Source: JBCCIM01 sp965263205 (lineage in GTDB: Bacteria; Bacteroidota; Rhodothermia; Rhodothermales; JAHQVL01). Taken from it: a stretch of 64,000 nt of DNA. Below the pieces are notes generated by a model. It saw only the letters and a program-made list of their open reading frames with translations, had not been told where the DNA came from and did no database searches. Shown here one piece after another: positions 19,142 through 28,243 of this stretch. Position numbers and translations under genes: made by a program. Positions within the stretch are counted from its first letter, which is position 1; each line of letters begins with the position of its first letter. The stretch covers positions 62,001-126,000 of the forward strand of contig CBDHHF010000030.1 of the NCBI GenBank assembly GCA_965263205.1, read 5' to 3'.

Positions 19142-21025
19142 ATGAAAGACAACGGATTTAAGATATTTCTTACGCTCGCGTTCGTGATCCTGTGTGGATA
19201 CTACCTGTATCCCTCGATCCAAAACCTTTTCCTGACCAACAAAATTGAAAACATGTCAGGCGAAGAGCGCGAAGCGTATGAGCAGGAGAATAACACGACG
19301 ATCAAGTCGGTGAAAGACAAGTCCCTGAAGCTGGGACTCGACCTGCTTGGGGGCATGCACGTGACCCTCGAAGTGAAAATTGATGCGCTCGTTAGAGAGC
19401 TGGCTACCGATGTAGACCAGACGTTTGAAGACGTGCTTGCAGAAGCAGTCACGCGCGCTGATGAAACAACAACGCCGCTGATTGATGCGTTTGCAGCTGC
19501 GTTCACCGAGCGTGATCCCAATGCACTGCTTTCGCGCTACTTCCGCGATGCCGATGCCGAAATTACGCGTCGTTCGACAAATGCTGAAGTTGTAGCCTAC
19601 TTACAGGCGGAAGCAGACGAAGCAATCTTGCGGGCCATCGAGATTATCCGCCAGCGAGTTGACCGCTTTGGTGTAACCGAGCCTTCGATTCAGCGTCAGG
19701 GCGCTCGCCGTATTGTCGTAGAGCTGCCAGGTGTAACCGAGCAGGATCGTGTGCGCACGCTGTTGAAAGGCACGGCGAAACTCGAATTCCGCCTCATGGC
19801 TGAACCGCAGGCCTTGCTCCGTACGGCACAGTTGGCGATCGAAGCGTACCAGGAAGAAGTCGTTGCAGACTCTAGTGCTGACGCCTTGCTGGCTGCTGAT
19901 TCTGCCGGCGTTGTTTCGGATACCACCTCTGACATCGACGCGCTGCTTGCGCTGGAAGAGGACGGCCCTGTAAACCGACTCCTCGAAATTGTACAGCCTT
20001 ATCCGCAGGCTAGCGTTCGCTTTGGTGTTGTTTCCGAGCAGGATACGGCAGCATTCAACGCACTCATGAGAGAGCCGGTCTTCCAGGACCTGATGCCAAC
20101 CAACACAACGTTGATGTACCATTCTTCCCCATCCGGTTTGAATGCCGATGGATTTGAGGTGTACGAGATCCTCGGTGTGAGAAACGAAGTTGAGCTCGAT
20201 GGCAGCGTGATTACCGATGCCAAAGTTGACTTCGATGAGTTCAACCGTGCCAAAGTATCCATGGCGATGAACGGTGAAGGTGCGCGAATCTGGGCACGTA
20301 TCACTGGCGCCAATGTGAACAAGAATGTGGCGGTTGTGATGGATAATACAGTGTATTCCTTCCCCGTGATCAACGAACGTATTGCAGGTGGCCGGACCGA
20401 GATTAACGGCCTCGACTCTCAGGCTGAAGCACAGGATATTGTGAACGTGCTCAAGTCGGGTGCATTACCGGCACCGCTAATCATCGTTGAAGAACGTACC
20501 GTAGGGCCGAGCCTGGGTGAAGCCTCGATTTCAGCAGGTTTGAATTCCATTCTGGTTGGTCTTCTGCTGGTCGCCCTGTTTATGATTTTCTACTATCGCA
20601 CCGCTGGTATCATCGCTGACCTGGCGCTGATCATCAACGTGATTTTTATCCTCGGTATTTTGGCCGGCTTCCAGGCAACCCTGACCCTGCCAGGTATCGC
20701 AGGTATCGTACTTACCATTGGTATGGCAGTGGACGCCAACGTGCTCATATTCGAGCGCGTGCGTGAAGAGCAAAACACAGGTAAAACCCTGAAGGCAGCG
20801 ATGGAAGGGGGCTATGCAAAAGCCTTGAGTGCCATCTTTGATGCCAATATTACCACCTTCTTTGTGGGGGCTATCCTTTACTCATTTGGCGTTGGCCCGA
20901 TTAAAGGTTTTGCCGTGACCCTGATGGCTGGTATCATCGCGTCCATGTTTAGCGCCATTGTTATCACACGTATTGTGATGGACTACATGGTTATCGAGCG
21001 CCGGATGCAGGTCAACTACGGTTGA
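19142..21025 (+). CDS. secD: Protein translocase subunit SecD
   Basis: 627 residues from the ATG at 19142 (MKDNGFKIFLTLAFVIL). SecD works with SecF to drive late steps of Sec-dependent export using the proton motive force. An N-terminal transmembrane helix is followed by the P1 motif KLGLDLLGGMHVTLEV, a long periplasmic region, and a C-terminal RND-type bundle of five or six helices with GMAVDANVLIFERVREE. Between residues about 225 and 290 there is an acidic Ala/Asp/Ser-rich insertion (AEAYQEEVV region to LALEEDGPV) that makes the P1 domain longer than in E. coli. secF follows after 128 bases on the same strand, so SecD and SecF are separate here rather than fused as in many Bacteroidales. 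Confidence 0.97.
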   Translation: MKDNGFKIFLTLAFVILCGYYLYPSIQNLFLTNKIENMSGEEREAYEQENNTTIKSVKDKSLKLGLDLLGGMHVTLEVKIDALVRELATDVDQTFEDVLAEAVTRADETTTPLIDAFAAAFTERDPNALLSRYFRDADAEITRRSTNAEVVAYLQAEADEAILRAIEIIRQRVDRFGVTEPSIQRQGARRIVVELPGVTEQDRVRTLLKGTAKLEFRLMAEPQALLRTAQLAIEAYQEEVVADSSADALLAADSAGVVSDTTSDIDALLALEEDGPVNRLLEIVQPYPQASVRFGVVSEQDTAAFNALMREPVFQDLMPTNTTLMYHSSPSGLNADGFEVYEILGVRNEVELDGSVITDAKVDFDEFNRAKVSMAMNGEGARIWARITGANVNKNVAVVMDNTVYSFPVINERIAGGRTEINGLDSQAEAQDIVNVLKSGALPAPLIIVEERTVGPSLGEASISAGLNSILVGLLLVALFMIFYYRTAGIIADLALIINVIFILGILAGFQATLTLPGIAGIVLTIGMAVDANVLIFERVREEQNTGKTLKAAMEGGYAKALSAIFDANITTFFVGAILYSFGVGPIKGFAVTLMAGIIASMFSAIVITRIVMDYMVIERRMQVNYG

Positions 21026-21153
21026 GTTTGCCATCCCTGCGCAAAAGAAATTTTTGATTGCTCTTTGCAGCAATTCACTGCTATTAACTACAGAGATTTC
21101 TGGAAGCAAGGTTTTAGTCAACCAGACATCTCTGATATGACACGATATTTATC

Positions 21154-22065
21154 ATGCGTATTTTTGAAAACACGGCGATAAGTTTTATACAGAGCCGTAA
21201 AATGGGTTATTTGATTTCAGGCGTTTTGCTGTTGCTCAGCGCCGTCTCTCTCGGTACCCGCGGCCTCGAGCTGGGCATCGACTTTAAAGGCGGGATGGAG
21301 TTTGTTGTTGAAAGCTCTGAACTGGTTGATGTAAACCAGGTAACGACTGCACTGACCGGCCCGTTAGGGCAGGCGCCGGCAGTAAAAACCTATGGTGATA
21401 ATGCCATTCTTGTTGCAACAGCTTCAGAAGGCGAGATCAACGATGTGGAATCGACCATCTTGAACGAGATTCGCGCAACGTTTCCCGACCAAACGCACGA
21501 GGTGATCAAGACGGACGTTGTAGGTCCCCGTTTTGCTGATGATCTGAAGCGTGGCGCAATCTGGGCTGTTATTGCGTCGCTAGGCGTGATTTTCCTCTAT
21601 ATCCTCGTCCGTTTTGAATGGCGATTCAGTGTGGGTGCTGTTGCAGCGCTTGCGCACGATGTAACAATCACACTTGGTTTGTTTTCGCTATTGCACGGTC
21701 TTGTGCCGTTTTCGCTGGAAATCAACCAGGCTATTATCGCGGCATTCCTGACGATTGTGGGATATTCGCTAAACGATACGGTAGTTGTATTTGACCGTAT
21801 TCGCGAATATACTAACCTCTTCAAGACTGACGCGTATGATAAGGTGGTTAACCGCTCGATCAACAATACTTTAAGCAGAACGGTAGTTACCTCTGGTACA
21901 ACCTTGCTCGTAGTTGCCACACTCTTTATATTCGGGAGTGGAGCGCTCCGAGGCTTTGCTTTTGCGTTGATGGTCGGGGTTATCATTGGGACGTATTCGT
22001 CTATTTTTGTAGCTTCACCCGTTGTAGTGGAATTGCGTAATCGCGCTGCCGCCAACCGAAAATAA
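21154..22065 (+). CDS. secF: Protein translocase subunit SecF
   Basis: 303 residues, the usual SecF length. The start MRIFENTAISFIQSRKMGY is followed by a first helix and the hallmark ELGIDFKGGMEFVV. The C-terminal bundle contains FLTIVGYSLNDTVVVFDRIR, the conserved SecF motif of the fourth helix. It acts with SecD in the inner membrane. The gap to secD (128 bases) shows no good terminator, so the pair is probably co-transcribed. A STAS-domain gene follows after 46 bases. Confidence 0.97.
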   Translation: MRIFENTAISFIQSRKMGYLISGVLLLLSAVSLGTRGLELGIDFKGGMEFVVESSELVDVNQVTTALTGPLGQAPAVKTYGDNAILVATASEGEINDVESTILNEIRATFPDQTHEVIKTDVVGPRFADDLKRGAIWAVIASLGVIFLYILVRFEWRFSVGAVAALAHDVTITLGLFSLLHGLVPFSLEINQAIIAAFLTIVGYSLNDTVVVFDRIREYTNLFKTDAYDKVVNRSINNTLSRTVVTSGTTLLVVATLFIFGSGALRGFAFALMVGVIIGTYSSIFVASPVVVELRNRAAANRK

Positions 22066-22111
22066 TTTAAATCCTGATTTCAGGGCTTTTTCTCACCAAG
22101 AGTTTACCACT

Positions 22112-22453
22112 ATGAATTTTAACGTTGAAGAGAAATACAATGCCGTTGTTATACAGCTTAAAGGCAATGTAATGGGAGGGCCCGATGGTGCAAAGCTGCA
22201 TGACACGTTGCACAATTTGAAAGAAGAGGGCAAGAAAAACGTAGTTATTGATCTTTCGAAAACGAAGTTTATGAACTCGAGCGGCCTCGGCATGCTCATC
22301 AGCGGCATGACCACCATGCGCAACGCAGGCGGCGACCTTCGCCTGGCCAACGTGGCTGATCGCATTCAATCGTTGCTCGTAATCACCAAGCTGATTACTG
22401 TATTCAAACACTTTGACTCAGTGGATGAAGCGATCAGCAGTTACGACGAATAG
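22112..22453 (+). CDS. STAS-domain anti-sigma factor antagonist
   Basis: 113 residues forming a single STAS domain of SpoIIAA/RsbV type: an N-terminal strand pair (YNAVVIQLKGNVMGG), VVIDLSKTKFMNSSGLGML with the phosphorylatable Ser in the NSSGLG loop, and a C-terminal helix. Such proteins bind a serine kinase/anti-sigma factor in their unphosphorylated state. No RsbW-like kinase or SpoIIE-like phosphatase gene lies in this window, so its partner is elsewhere. It is close behind secF and is followed by a terminator, so it probably ends the secD-secF transcript. Bacteroidota often keep such genes near housekeeping loci. Confidence 0.93.
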   Translation: MNFNVEEKYNAVVIQLKGNVMGGPDGAKLHDTLHNLKEEGKKNVVIDLSKTKFMNSSGLGMLISGMTTMRNAGGDLRLANVADRIQSLLVITKLITVFKHFDSVDEAISSYDE

Positions 22454-22558
22454 TATCTATAAGTACGCACAAACGCGCGCTTGCTTTGTATTTGTGGGCC
22501 CTGATTGCCCATGTATCAGCGTAGGCGTCAATTTCTGTCAAAGATGAATTCGCACAAG

Positions 22559-22586
22559 CGGCGAGGGGTTTTCCCTCGCCGTTTTG
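22559..22586 (+). terminator. Intrinsic terminator after the STAS gene
   Basis: CGGCGAGGG-GTTTT-CCCTCGCCG, a perfect 9-bp stem, is followed by TTTTGTGTG. It lies between the STAS gene and purA and separates the two transcripts. Confidence 0.85.
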
Positions 22587-22607
22587 TGTGTCAGATCTAA
22601 AAAAATC

Positions 22608-23912
22608 ATGTCTGTTAGTGTTGTTATTGGATCTCAGTGGGGCGACGAAGGAAAAGGGAAGATCGTAGACCTGCTGAGTAAAACGTCGGATGTAGTAGCA
22701 CGATATCAAGGCGGCGCCAACGCCGGCCATACCATTTGTTGGGGAGATAAAACGGTTGTCTTGCACCTGGTCCCCAGTGGCATTTTTAATCCTGATACCA
22801 CGTGTGTAATCGGCAATGGTGTAGTCATCGATCCTTTAGCGATTCTGAAAGAGTTGCGTGGCATCCGCGAGCAAGGCTATGATGTGGAAGGCCGGCTGCT
22901 GATCTCTCAGAATGCGCACGTCATCATGCCTTACCATAAAGCGGTTGAAGGCGCTCGCGAAAAATCGCGCAGCGGCAAAGCCATTGGCACAACGGGCCGG
23001 GGCATCGGGCCGGCGTATGTCGACAAGTTTGCACGGACCGGCATCCGCATGGTCGATTTTCTTAATCGCGACATCCTCAAAGCAAAAATTGAGCAGGCTG
23101 TTGCCGAGAAAAACGCAATTTTACATGGGGTGTACGGCGCGCCACAACTCGACGCCGAGCAGATGGTGGAAGAATACATTGCGCTCGACACAGAGCTGGC
23201 CCCGTATATTGCAGACACAGCCCACTACCTGAGCCAGGCGCTGGCTGATGGCAAGCAGGTCATGGCTGAAGGGGCACAGGGCAGCCTGTTGGATATCGAC
23301 TTTGGTACGTACCCCTATGTCACGTCAAGCAGTCCAACGGTAGGGGGCTGTTGCACCGGGCTTGGGATTGCGCCAACGCACATCAACCGCGTCATTGGCA
23401 TTGTGAAAGCCTATTGTACCCGTGTAGGGAATGGCCCTTTCCCTACAGAACTCCTCGATGACATTGGTGCGCAATTGCAGGAAGTTGGACACGAATTTGG
23501 TGCAACAACGGGCCGGCCCCGCCGGTGTGGCTGGTTGGATCTGGTTGCGCTTAAGTACTCAGCGATGATCAATGGGTTAACCGAATTGGTGATTACCAAG
23601 CTTGATGTGATGTCTGGACTTGATGAAATCAAGATTTGTACCTCGTATCGCTACGACGGCAAGGAGACTACCCAGTTTCCTAACAATGCACGTACCCTGG
23701 AAGACGTAGAGCCGGTTTACATCACGATGCCAGGTTGGAAAGAAGATATTGTCGGTATTGATCGTTTTGAGGATTTGCCGGCTGCGGCACAATCGTACCT
23801 GCAGTTTGTAGCAAACCAGGCGGGCGTTGACATCTCCATGATTTCAACGGGTCCCAAGCGGTCTCAAACCATTACGAGCAACAGCGCATTACTGGAGGCC
23901 GTCCCTGCTTAG
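22608..23912 (+). CDS. purA: Adenylosuccinate synthetase
   Basis: 434 residues from ATG 22608, the normal length. The enzyme joins IMP and aspartate using GTP in the first committed step of AMP synthesis. The phosphate-binding loop IGSQWGDEGKGKIVD is at the start, AGHT follows near residue 40, GTTGRGIGPAYVDK lies near residue 130, and TGRPRRCGWLDLVAL near residue 300. An upstream in-frame start at 22584 overlaps the terminator hairpin and is unlikely. It is preceded by the STAS-gene terminator and followed after 59 bases by a histidine kinase gene. Confidence 0.98.
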   Translation: MSVSVVIGSQWGDEGKGKIVDLLSKTSDVVARYQGGANAGHTICWGDKTVVLHLVPSGIFNPDTTCVIGNGVVIDPLAILKELRGIREQGYDVEGRLLISQNAHVIMPYHKAVEGAREKSRSGKAIGTTGRGIGPAYVDKFARTGIRMVDFLNRDILKAKIEQAVAEKNAILHGVYGAPQLDAEQMVEEYIALDTELAPYIADTAHYLSQALADGKQVMAEGAQGSLLDIDFGTYPYVTSSSPTVGGCCTGLGIAPTHINRVIGIVKAYCTRVGNGPFPTELLDDIGAQLQEVGHEFGATTGRPRRCGWLDLVALKYSAMINGLTELVITKLDVMSGLDEIKICTSYRYDGKETTQFPNNARTLEDVEPVYITMPGWKEDIVGIDRFEDLPAAAQSYLQFVANQAGVDISMISTGPKRSQTITSNSALLEAVPA

Positions 23913-23971
23913 GGAATGTGCGCTGATGCTGGCAGTACTTTAGTGCACACAGCATTGTCCACGGAGCATTT

Positions 23972-25333
23972 ATGCAGTCCTATCGTCATTCCACCAACCT
24001 GAAGTCAGGGCTGGTGATCTTTGCCGTATTGATAGCGGTCGCTTCGCTAGCATACACCAGTCGTATTGTTGATCAGCTACGGGCGCGTGAATCCACGGCG
24101 GTCCAGATTTGGGCGGAGGCCATGGGGGCCATCACCAAAACCCAGGCTGAAACGACCAATCCGTTTTTGCCCGACCTGCAGGCGCTTGCATTGTTTTTGG
24201 ATTCTCTGGAGACATCCGGTGCGCGGGTCAGCCCATCTGCAGAACAGATGACCCGTTTTAGAGATGCTGTGCGTTGGGCCCAGAGCATGCCGCCGGCTGG
24301 GGAGACTAGCTTCATTGCCAACTACATCGTGTTGCGAGAAGACTTTACGTATACCATTCCCTCGATTGTCTCCGATTCCGCCGGTCCCATGATGTGGCGC
24401 AATTTGCCCGTGAGCGAGCAGGTTGGCTCTGGTGAAGACTCTGCCCGTGCTATGGCGCGACTGGCTGAGTTCCAGGATGAAATGGATCGCTTGAATGATC
24501 CTATTCCCATCGAAGTCAGTTCTGAATCGCTCGGTGAATTACGGCAACGTGTGCATTTTGGGGAATCCAAGCTCATCAGGGAATTGCGCATTTTTCCGTT
24601 TGCGCAACTGCTGTTTGTGGGGCTCTACATCTTTGTGGGCTACATCGGGTTTTCCTACGTACGCCGCAGCGAGCAAAGCAGCCTATGGGTAGGCATGGCC
24701 AAAGAAGCTGCGCACCAATTGGGGACGCCTATTTCCAGCCTGATGGGATGGACGGCCTTGATGAAAGAAACAAGCTTATCAGAGGCTGAGCAGCAGAACG
24801 CCATTCAGGAAGTGGAGAAGGACATCTCCCGCCTGCAGCGGGTCACCAACCGGTTTTCTAACATTGGTTCTCGTCCCAAGCTGGTTGCAACGCAGTTAGC
24901 CGATGTGATAGGTGGGGTATCTGACTACATGCGTCTCCGCATTCCGAAACAGGGTCAGGTCATCACTCTTACGGCTGACGTGCCGGCTAATTTGAAAGTC
25001 CCCCTCAATACAGAGTTGTTTGAGTGGGTGATTGAGAACCTCATCAAGAATGCGCTGGACGCCATCCAGGCTGATGCCGGGGATATCCAGGTGCGCGCCT
25101 TCGAGCAGGGGGATAAAGTCTTGATCGAGGTGCAAGACAACGGTAAAGGGATTGATCGGCGCCAGTGGAAAAACGTATTCCGGCCGGGATACAGCACCAA
25201 GAAGCGGGGATGGGGATTAGGCCTGAGCCTTGCCAAACGGATTGTGGAAGATTACCACGGTGGGGAGTTGCAACTGCTCCAGTCGAAAGTCAACGAAGGG
25301 ACCACATTCCGAATTACGTTGCCGGCGTCGTAG
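23972..25333 (+). CDS. Membrane-bound sensor histidine kinase
   Basis: 453 residues. One helix lies near residues 13-30 and a second near 208-230 (LLFVGLYIFVGYIGFSYV), with a periplasmic sensor of about 175 residues between that shows no known fold. There is no HAMP. The kinase follows directly: H-box AKEAAHQLGTPISSLMGW with the probable phospho-His near residue 246, N-box ENLIKNALDAI near 355, EVQDNGKGID, and G-box KRGWGLGLSLAKRIV near 411. No response-regulator gene is adjacent, so it is an orphan sensor in this window. Its proximity to purA may be incidental. Confidence 0.93.
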   Translation: MQSYRHSTNLKSGLVIFAVLIAVASLAYTSRIVDQLRARESTAVQIWAEAMGAITKTQAETTNPFLPDLQALALFLDSLETSGARVSPSAEQMTRFRDAVRWAQSMPPAGETSFIANYIVLREDFTYTIPSIVSDSAGPMMWRNLPVSEQVGSGEDSARAMARLAEFQDEMDRLNDPIPIEVSSESLGELRQRVHFGESKLIRELRIFPFAQLLFVGLYIFVGYIGFSYVRRSEQSSLWVGMAKEAAHQLGTPISSLMGWTALMKETSLSEAEQQNAIQEVEKDISRLQRVTNRFSNIGSRPKLVATQLADVIGGVSDYMRLRIPKQGQVITLTADVPANLKVPLNTELFEWVIENLIKNALDAIQADAGDIQVRAFEQGDKVLIEVQDNGKGIDRRQWKNVFRPGYSTKKRGWGLGLSLAKRIVEDYHGGELQLLQSKVNEGTTFRITLPAS

Positions 25334-25356
25334 GTAAGCACTACGCCGTGTCTTTC

Positions 25357-25767
25357 TCAGGTGCCGGGACTGCTGGATATGCTTACCAACTTCCAGGCTC
25401 CGGTTTGTCGGGACCACACTTGCGTGCCACCCCCTTTACCTTCCGTAATCGTTCCTGTCTTAAGCCTGCTGCGTTCGGTGTATTCATTTACCAGAATGGC
25501 AGTGTTGCTGTCGATTACCGTGATTTTGACGTTTTGAAAGGCAAGATGCTCAATAGCGTCTACCATGGCAAAGCCTGGTTTGTAGGTGCTTACCAGATCC
25601 TCAATCGAGTGCATGACAGTACCATCGGTGTGGAGGCCTGAGAACCGTGTTGTGTCGAACAGGGCAAGGTAGCGATCAAAGTCTAACGCGTTACTTGCTT
25701 CAATCAATTCCTGAAAAGCGGCGTTGACTTCCGCCTTGATCATTCCCTCTTCTTGCTGTGTCATCAC
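25357..25767 (-). CDS. NTF2-like (SnoaL/DUF4440-type) protein
   Basis: 136 residues, cytoplasmic, with the layout of the SnoaL/DUF4440 cone-like NTF2 fold: an N-terminal helix pair (AEVNAAFQELIEASNALDFD), LALFDTTRFSGLHTDG, and final strands GGTQVWSRQTGAWKLVSISS. Members include small hydrolases, isomerases and binding proteins, and nothing here identifies a substrate. The gene is 29 bases downstream of the sigma-like membrane protein on the same strand and converges with the histidine kinase, leaving only 23 bases between stops. Confidence 0.85.
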   Translation of the reverse strand: MMTQQEEGMIKAEVNAAFQELIEASNALDFDRYLALFDTTRFSGLHTDGTVMHSIEDLVSTYKPGFAMVDAIEHLAFQNVKITVIDSNTAILVNEYTERSRLKTGTITEGKGGGTQVWSRQTGAWKLVSISSSPGT

Positions 25768-25796
25768 TGTGGGCCAGTAGGTGGTGAAAAAGCCAT

Positions 25797-27059
25797 TTAG
25801 TTGACTGTAATTCGGTCTCGAAGTGCTTGTGGATCGATAGACGTGACGGCCATGAAAATATCATCCCGCTTGCGCCAGATCACAAACTTTTGTTTTTCAT
25901 TCAGATCGCGCAAATCAAATTGATCTTCGCGCGTGATGGCTTCCAGGATGTCACTTTGCAACTGGATACGGTCTGCGTACTGGTCTAAGAGCGCATAGGT
26001 GAAAGCGTATAGCGTGATGTATTCGCTATCGGTATCCACGTTGTCTTTGTAGAGAAATACAGGGACGCGTACGTCGTCTGCAATTTCGCTGATACCGACG
26101 CCAGTGAATTCGCTCTGTTCGATATCCGGCAGGGTCAAGCGCCACCGCATTTGCTGTTGGACAAATTTCTCCGCTTCTGCTTGATCGGTTGTTGCAAGCA
26201 CGGTTTCAACGCGTGGTGCTTTGGAGGCTGAAAGGGTTAGCAGATTTGCGTCCGGTTGTTTCATCAACACATTGGAGCCCAGATAGCCGATGAATCCGGC
26301 GGCAAGAATCAGAAAGATCGTCATGAGGCCACGCGACAGCCGGTTTTGTGACGCATTCTCGGCCTTGGTTGTGGTGTCTGCCGATAAGGCACGGCGCGCA
26401 GCTTCCGGGTGCTGATTCGAGAAGGCAGCCTGAATTTTAGGCTCTAGCGTGGGTGGGACTACATTCAGGTCGGTTCTCAGTGCGCGGCGTAGTGCCTGAG
26501 GAATCCATTCATCCGCATTGGCCTGTTGTAGAATTTCGACGACGGCGGTTGGTGCATTACCCATTATGTTGTCAGCAAACCGCTGGCGTGCAATGGAACG
26601 TTGCTGGTTTACGCTGTCAGAGTCACCGCCAAGGATGAGGGCTGCATCAGCGTTTGACAGACCATTGGCTTCGCACATAGAGAGCACAACGCGATCAAGG
26701 TCGCTAAGCGTAGCAAAGCTAGCGGGGACTGCCTGCTTGAGGTACTGGTTTAGAATGTGCTGTTTGAAGCTGGCCTTGGGTATTAGGGGTGGCGCTATGC
26801 GTGCGTCTGGGGCCGGCAGGGGAGGAGGTGTTTGTTTTTGCTCGTGGTACACCTGGACGAGCAACTGGAGCATATGCCGGCGATCTCCAGGGGCTACCAG
26901 GTTTTTCTCGCGGATACGCAAGGCCCGCTCAAAGGTATCTTGTACCAGCTTTTCAGCCCTGGATGCATCAAGGGTGAGCACCTGCGCCATCGCGTACAGG
27001 GATTCCAGGTGCTTCATCATGCCTTGAAATTCGTACTCCGTAGAAGAAGGACTGCTCAT
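25797..27059 (-). CDS. ECF-sigma-like protein fused to a membrane-anchored C-terminal domain
   Basis: 420 residues. Residues about 12-70 resemble ECF sigma region 2 (LYAMAQVLTLDASRAEKLVQ, then DTFERALRIREK). Residues about 115-170 resemble region 4 with a helix-turn-helix (LSDLDRVVLSMCEANGLSNA, then DAALILGGDSDSVNQQRSIA). A single transmembrane helix follows near 250 (LMTIFLILAAGFIGYLGSNV). The final 130 residues are a soluble domain (PVFLYKDNVDTDSEYITLYA) that reads like anti-sigma C-terminal regions. The architecture suggests a sigma factor-like module tied to the membrane and possibly released by signalling, or a degenerate sigma that has become an anti-sigma-like regulator. Both are inference. 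It may be co-transcribed with the NTF2-like gene. Confidence 0.75.
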   Translation of the reverse strand: MSSPSSTEYEFQGMMKHLESLYAMAQVLTLDASRAEKLVQDTFERALRIREKNLVAPGDRRHMLQLLVQVYHEQKQTPPPLPAPDARIAPPLIPKASFKQHILNQYLKQAVPASFATLSDLDRVVLSMCEANGLSNADAALILGGDSDSVNQQRSIARQRFADNIMGNAPTAVVEILQQANADEWIPQALRRALRTDLNVVPPTLEPKIQAAFSNQHPEAARRALSADTTTKAENASQNRLSRGLMTIFLILAAGFIGYLGSNVLMKQPDANLLTLSASKAPRVETVLATTDQAEAEKFVQQQMRWRLTLPDIEQSEFTGVGISEIADDVRVPVFLYKDNVDTDSEYITLYAFTYALLDQYADRIQLQSDILEAITREDQFDLRDLNEKQKFVIWRKRDDIFMAVTSIDPQALRDRITVN

Positions 27060-27118
27060 ACATCAGGGCCGGCAGTGCCGGCGTAATTCAATAACGAGGG
27101 ATAAAATCAGGTTAAAAC

Positions 27119-27952
27119 CTAGGAGAACACCAAATTTACCGGTGATCCCTTTCGAATGTTCAACAAGCTGGATGCGTTCCCCGCATTGACGGCGATTTCC
27201 AACAATTCGTTGCTGTCGAATAACATCAACGGTTCACCCGTGTCGATATTGCCATAGGTTGCAAGGATACCATTCAGAATGGTTGAGCCCACGTAACACT
27301 TAATGGCTTTGCCGTTGCGCTGTTCGTTAATCAGGGTACGGGAAATATTGGTTACACAATTCCCGAAGCGATCAACGTGTACAACCCACCCTTGAATACC
27401 TTGTTTATCGGCAATTGGAAGGGCCCATTGAAGTCGGGTAAGGCTGTCAATGGGGCTACCCAGTACGTTGAGCGACTTGCCTGTAGATAAGTGGGCTGCA
27501 ACGGGGGCAAAGATATCGCGCCCGTGGAATGTATTGGCCGGCTGATCAGTCAGCCAGTAGGCTGGATTATCGAGCGTCACTGCCTCGTCGGGCGTTTCAC
27601 CATTGAGTACCAGGGAAAACAAGCCATTGTCCGGTCCAACAAACCACTGCCGATCTTTTCGCACTGCAATGGCTTTACGGCTTGTACCAACGCCAGGGTC
27701 TACTACCGCAAGATGAATGGTATCGTCCGGAAAGTAAGGGATGGCATTTTTGAGTACAAAGGCGGCCTCCATGACGTCTTGTGGACTCACGCCGTGTGTT
27801 ATGTCTAGAAACCGTACATCAGGGGAAATATTCAGCATAACGCCTTTCATGACGGCTACATAGGCATCATGCAGGCCAAAATCGGTGGTCAGTGTAATTA
27901 ATCGATTCACTGGGAGGGGATGGACGTGGCGATAACGTTGAACGCGACGCAC
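27119..27952 (-). CDS. SAM hydroxide adenosyltransferase (DUF62 family)
   Basis: Up to 277 residues. The GTG at 27952 gives an N-terminal extension, and the GTG at 27910 (VNRLITLTTDFG) fits the usual family start better. The family splits S-adenosylmethionine into adenosine and methionine using water, and it also contains the chlorinase/fluorinase enzymes. Visible motifs are LTTDFGLHDAYVAVMKGV, the conserved DITHGV, VVDPGVGTSRKAIAV and FVGPDNGLFS. The Asp-Arg/Lys-His type hydroxide-activating set is compatible with the hydrolase rather than a halogenase, but I cannot score this without an alignment. It lies divergently from the GbsR-like regulator. Confidence 0.92.
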   Translation of the reverse strand: MRRVQRYRHVHPLPVNRLITLTTDFGLHDAYVAVMKGVMLNISPDVRFLDITHGVSPQDVMEAAFVLKNAIPYFPDDTIHLAVVDPGVGTSRKAIAVRKDRQWFVGPDNGLFSLVLNGETPDEAVTLDNPAYWLTDQPANTFHGRDIFAPVAAHLSTGKSLNVLGSPIDSLTRLQWALPIADKQGIQGWVVHVDRFGNCVTNISRTLINEQRNGKAIKCYVGSTILNGILATYGNIDTGEPLMLFDSNELLEIAVNAGNASSLLNIRKGSPVNLVFS

Positions 27953-28243
27953 GCGATCAATAAAAAATTAGATCAGGTGCCGGCTTTTGATTCAATACCT
28001 GAAGATCGGGTAAAATGGTCGTTTAAAAAAGCGATTTAACTCGAATCTTTTGGCAGACCCGATGTCTTTATGGTGCCGGGACTCGAAGTTACAAAAAAGC
28101 TGCGGAGATCAATACTTTCATTTTATATTGAAAATGGCTAGCCTTAGAGGAACTAACACGCTCTCTGACTTTTTCAAAGCGGATACTACCGTCAACGGAA
28201 TTTCTCACAGATGCCGGAGAAGCTCGATCTGAGGAAGAACAAC

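Noticed and set aside
27119..27952. Fluorinase or chlorinase
   Set aside because: The DUF62 family includes these, but without an alignment the hydrolase role is the default and no halometabolite genes are adjacent.
28018..28243. Small ORF near 28050-28232
   Set aside because: Short, with no motif and overlapping the promoter region of the GbsR-like gene.
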